Shown here piece after piece: positions 63,197 to 64,000 of a stretch of 64,000 nucleotides of DNA. This DNA comes from Phalacrocorax aristotelis. Lineage: Eukaryota > Chordata > Aves > Suliformes > Phalacrocoracidae. The stretch lies in the NCBI RefSeq assembly GCF_949628215.1, contig NC_134279.1, positions 13,436,041-13,500,040 on the forward strand, in the 5' to 3' direction. The notes below the pieces were generated by a model, which ran no database searches, had not been told where the DNA came from, and saw nothing but the letters and a program-made list of their open reading frames with translations. Every line of letters begins with the position of its first letter. Within the stretch, counting starts at the first letter, position 1. Both the position numbers and the translations under genes were made by a program.

Positions 63197-63234
63197 AAGA
63201 GAGAGAGAGAAAGAGAGAGAGAGAAAGAGAAAAA
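62950..63234. repeat. GA-rich polypurine tract, about 285 bp
   Basis: An almost uninterrupted purine strand. It starts as AAAAAGAAAG and passes through a GAGCG/GAGAGAGCGAGAG section (about 63001-63105) that holds nearly all the pyrimidines. It ends as an ordered array of AGAGAGAGAGAAAG-like units. The Arg/Glu/Lys open frame it creates (62875-63237, plus) is a by-product of the repeat. Mirror symmetry makes triplex (H-DNA) formation plausible. It lies deep in intron 6. Confidence 0.93.
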
Positions 63235-64000
63235 TGATTATGTCAAATAGCAGCTATACTTAACTGCAACTGCAAAGGAATCCAGCTTTTTGCTGTAAAA
63301 TATTTTCAGCATCCATGTCCTTTAAAAACCTCCTACTTACCATTTTATACAAATGAAGTTGAAGACCACTAAAGGAAAAATATTTCCTAAATTCAACAAC
63401 ACTAACAAAAACTGACCCTGCCAAAGAAATAATAGGATTTTGAGTTAAAGGAGGATGGTGAATCAATACCTCTAAGTTGCCCACTTGATCACAGACTTCC
63501 TTGAAGTCATTAAAGAATTCAAGTCTTAGTTTCCCTTCCCTTAAAGTAAAATATTTTCCTTCTCTTCCAACAAGAGCCTAATCTTTATAACATGAAGTAT
63601 TCAGGCTCCTCATCTGCTCATACTGAGGACATAGAACATGACTTTTTTTTAAAGCAGGATTCTCTTTAGCCAGCATCTGACACAATCTGGCCCTGACTTT
63701 GATGAGGCTCTGAAGACATTGCTGTAATGTAAAACCACTCCTGTGTTATTTTCTCATCTGACGTCCATCAAAATTCCTGACAAACTAGAGCGCTGACCCT
63801 GGGCTCTGCTCTGCCTGGGAAGGGAGAAGGGAAGTGCCATTTGGGCATGAGCTGCTTTTAGGGTCTTGATTGAAAAAGCTTGGTCTGTTTCTTGAGAGTA
63901 CAGAGTGGATGCTCAAGAATACAGATGAGCTCAAAGACTATGTATAAGAAATGAGTTTGAAAGTTCAACATGCTTGATTTCCAGTCCTCTAAATTTACTG

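Larger units (their letters stand above)
43200..64000 (-). other. SLC7A11: SLC7A11 intron 6, partial
   Basis: Everything above exon 7 to the window edge reads as one large intron. I looked on the minus strand for the expected exon 6 peptide (GMYAYAGWFYLNFVTEE, via the Trp-Phe-Tyr codons) and for the exon 1-5 motifs around GAGIFISPKG and VWVELLIIRP. I found none, so intron 6 would exceed 20.8 kb. Apart from the repeats, LTR and weak ORF relic listed separately, I see only AT-rich sequence. Short G+C-richer patches occur at 50460-50660, 51690-51840 and 56340-56700. Confidence 0.7.

Noticed and set aside
62875..63237. 120-codon plus-strand open frame rich in Arg, Glu and Lys
   Set aside because: It is the translation of a GA simple repeat; long charged frames are automatic in such tracts.
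63700..63745. Minus-strand Trp-Phe-Tyr codons (TGG TTT TAC) at first taken for SLC7A11 exon 6
   Set aside because: Flanking codons do not give GMYAYAG before or LNFVTEE after, so it is a chance match.

Overview
The window is vertebrate, and almost certainly bird, nuclear DNA. It is AT-rich and intron/intergenic-like, with many microsatellites. It carries several copies of the avian CR1 retrotransposon with the familiar 3' end (terminal ATTCTATG-type repeats), plus an LTR tail of a type I associate with non-galliform birds. There are no bacterial or organellar features, rRNA genes or CRISPR arrays, and I found no convincing tRNA gene.

The one recognisable protein-coding gene is SLC7A11 (xCT, the light chain of the cystine/glutamate antiporter system xc-). 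It is on the minus strand and only its 3' half is present. Six coding exons, equivalent to human exons 7 to 12 (human residues 264 to 501), lie at 43199-43076, 41924-41821, 41324-41228, 38270-38121, 36444-36267 and 29838-29771. All have GT/AG splice sites and matching phases. The lengths are 124, 104, 97, 150, 178 and 68 nt; the five internal exons match the lengths implied by the human protein. The upstream exons were not found and presumably lie beyond position 64000, so intron 6 is longer than 20.8 kb.

Layout: 1-20870 is intergenic sequence downstream of SLC7A11, with three truncated CR1 copies (5303-5582, 9757-10232, 13012-13464) and microsatellites. 20871-29770 is inferred to be a long SLC7A11 3' UTR, ending at an AATAAA signal on the minus strand at 20893-20888. 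29771-43199 holds the six coding exons. Their introns contain a 1.3 kb CR1 with a broken reverse-transcriptase ORF (34361-35696), a three-copy 34-bp minisatellite just upstream of exon 10, and a probable ancient tRNA-derived SINE. 43200-64000 is intron 6. It holds another SINE fossil, a weak candidate coding relic (45196-44786), a G-quadruplex-prone tract, an LTR fragment and a roughly 285-bp polypurine (GA) tract.

I found no new multi-gene system. The points most worth checking are the extent of the long 3' UTR, the minisatellite close to the exon 10 acceptor, the decayed ORF in intron 6 and the non-B-DNA-prone tracts. Repeat-family assignments were made by eye from remembered consensus features, not by a database search.
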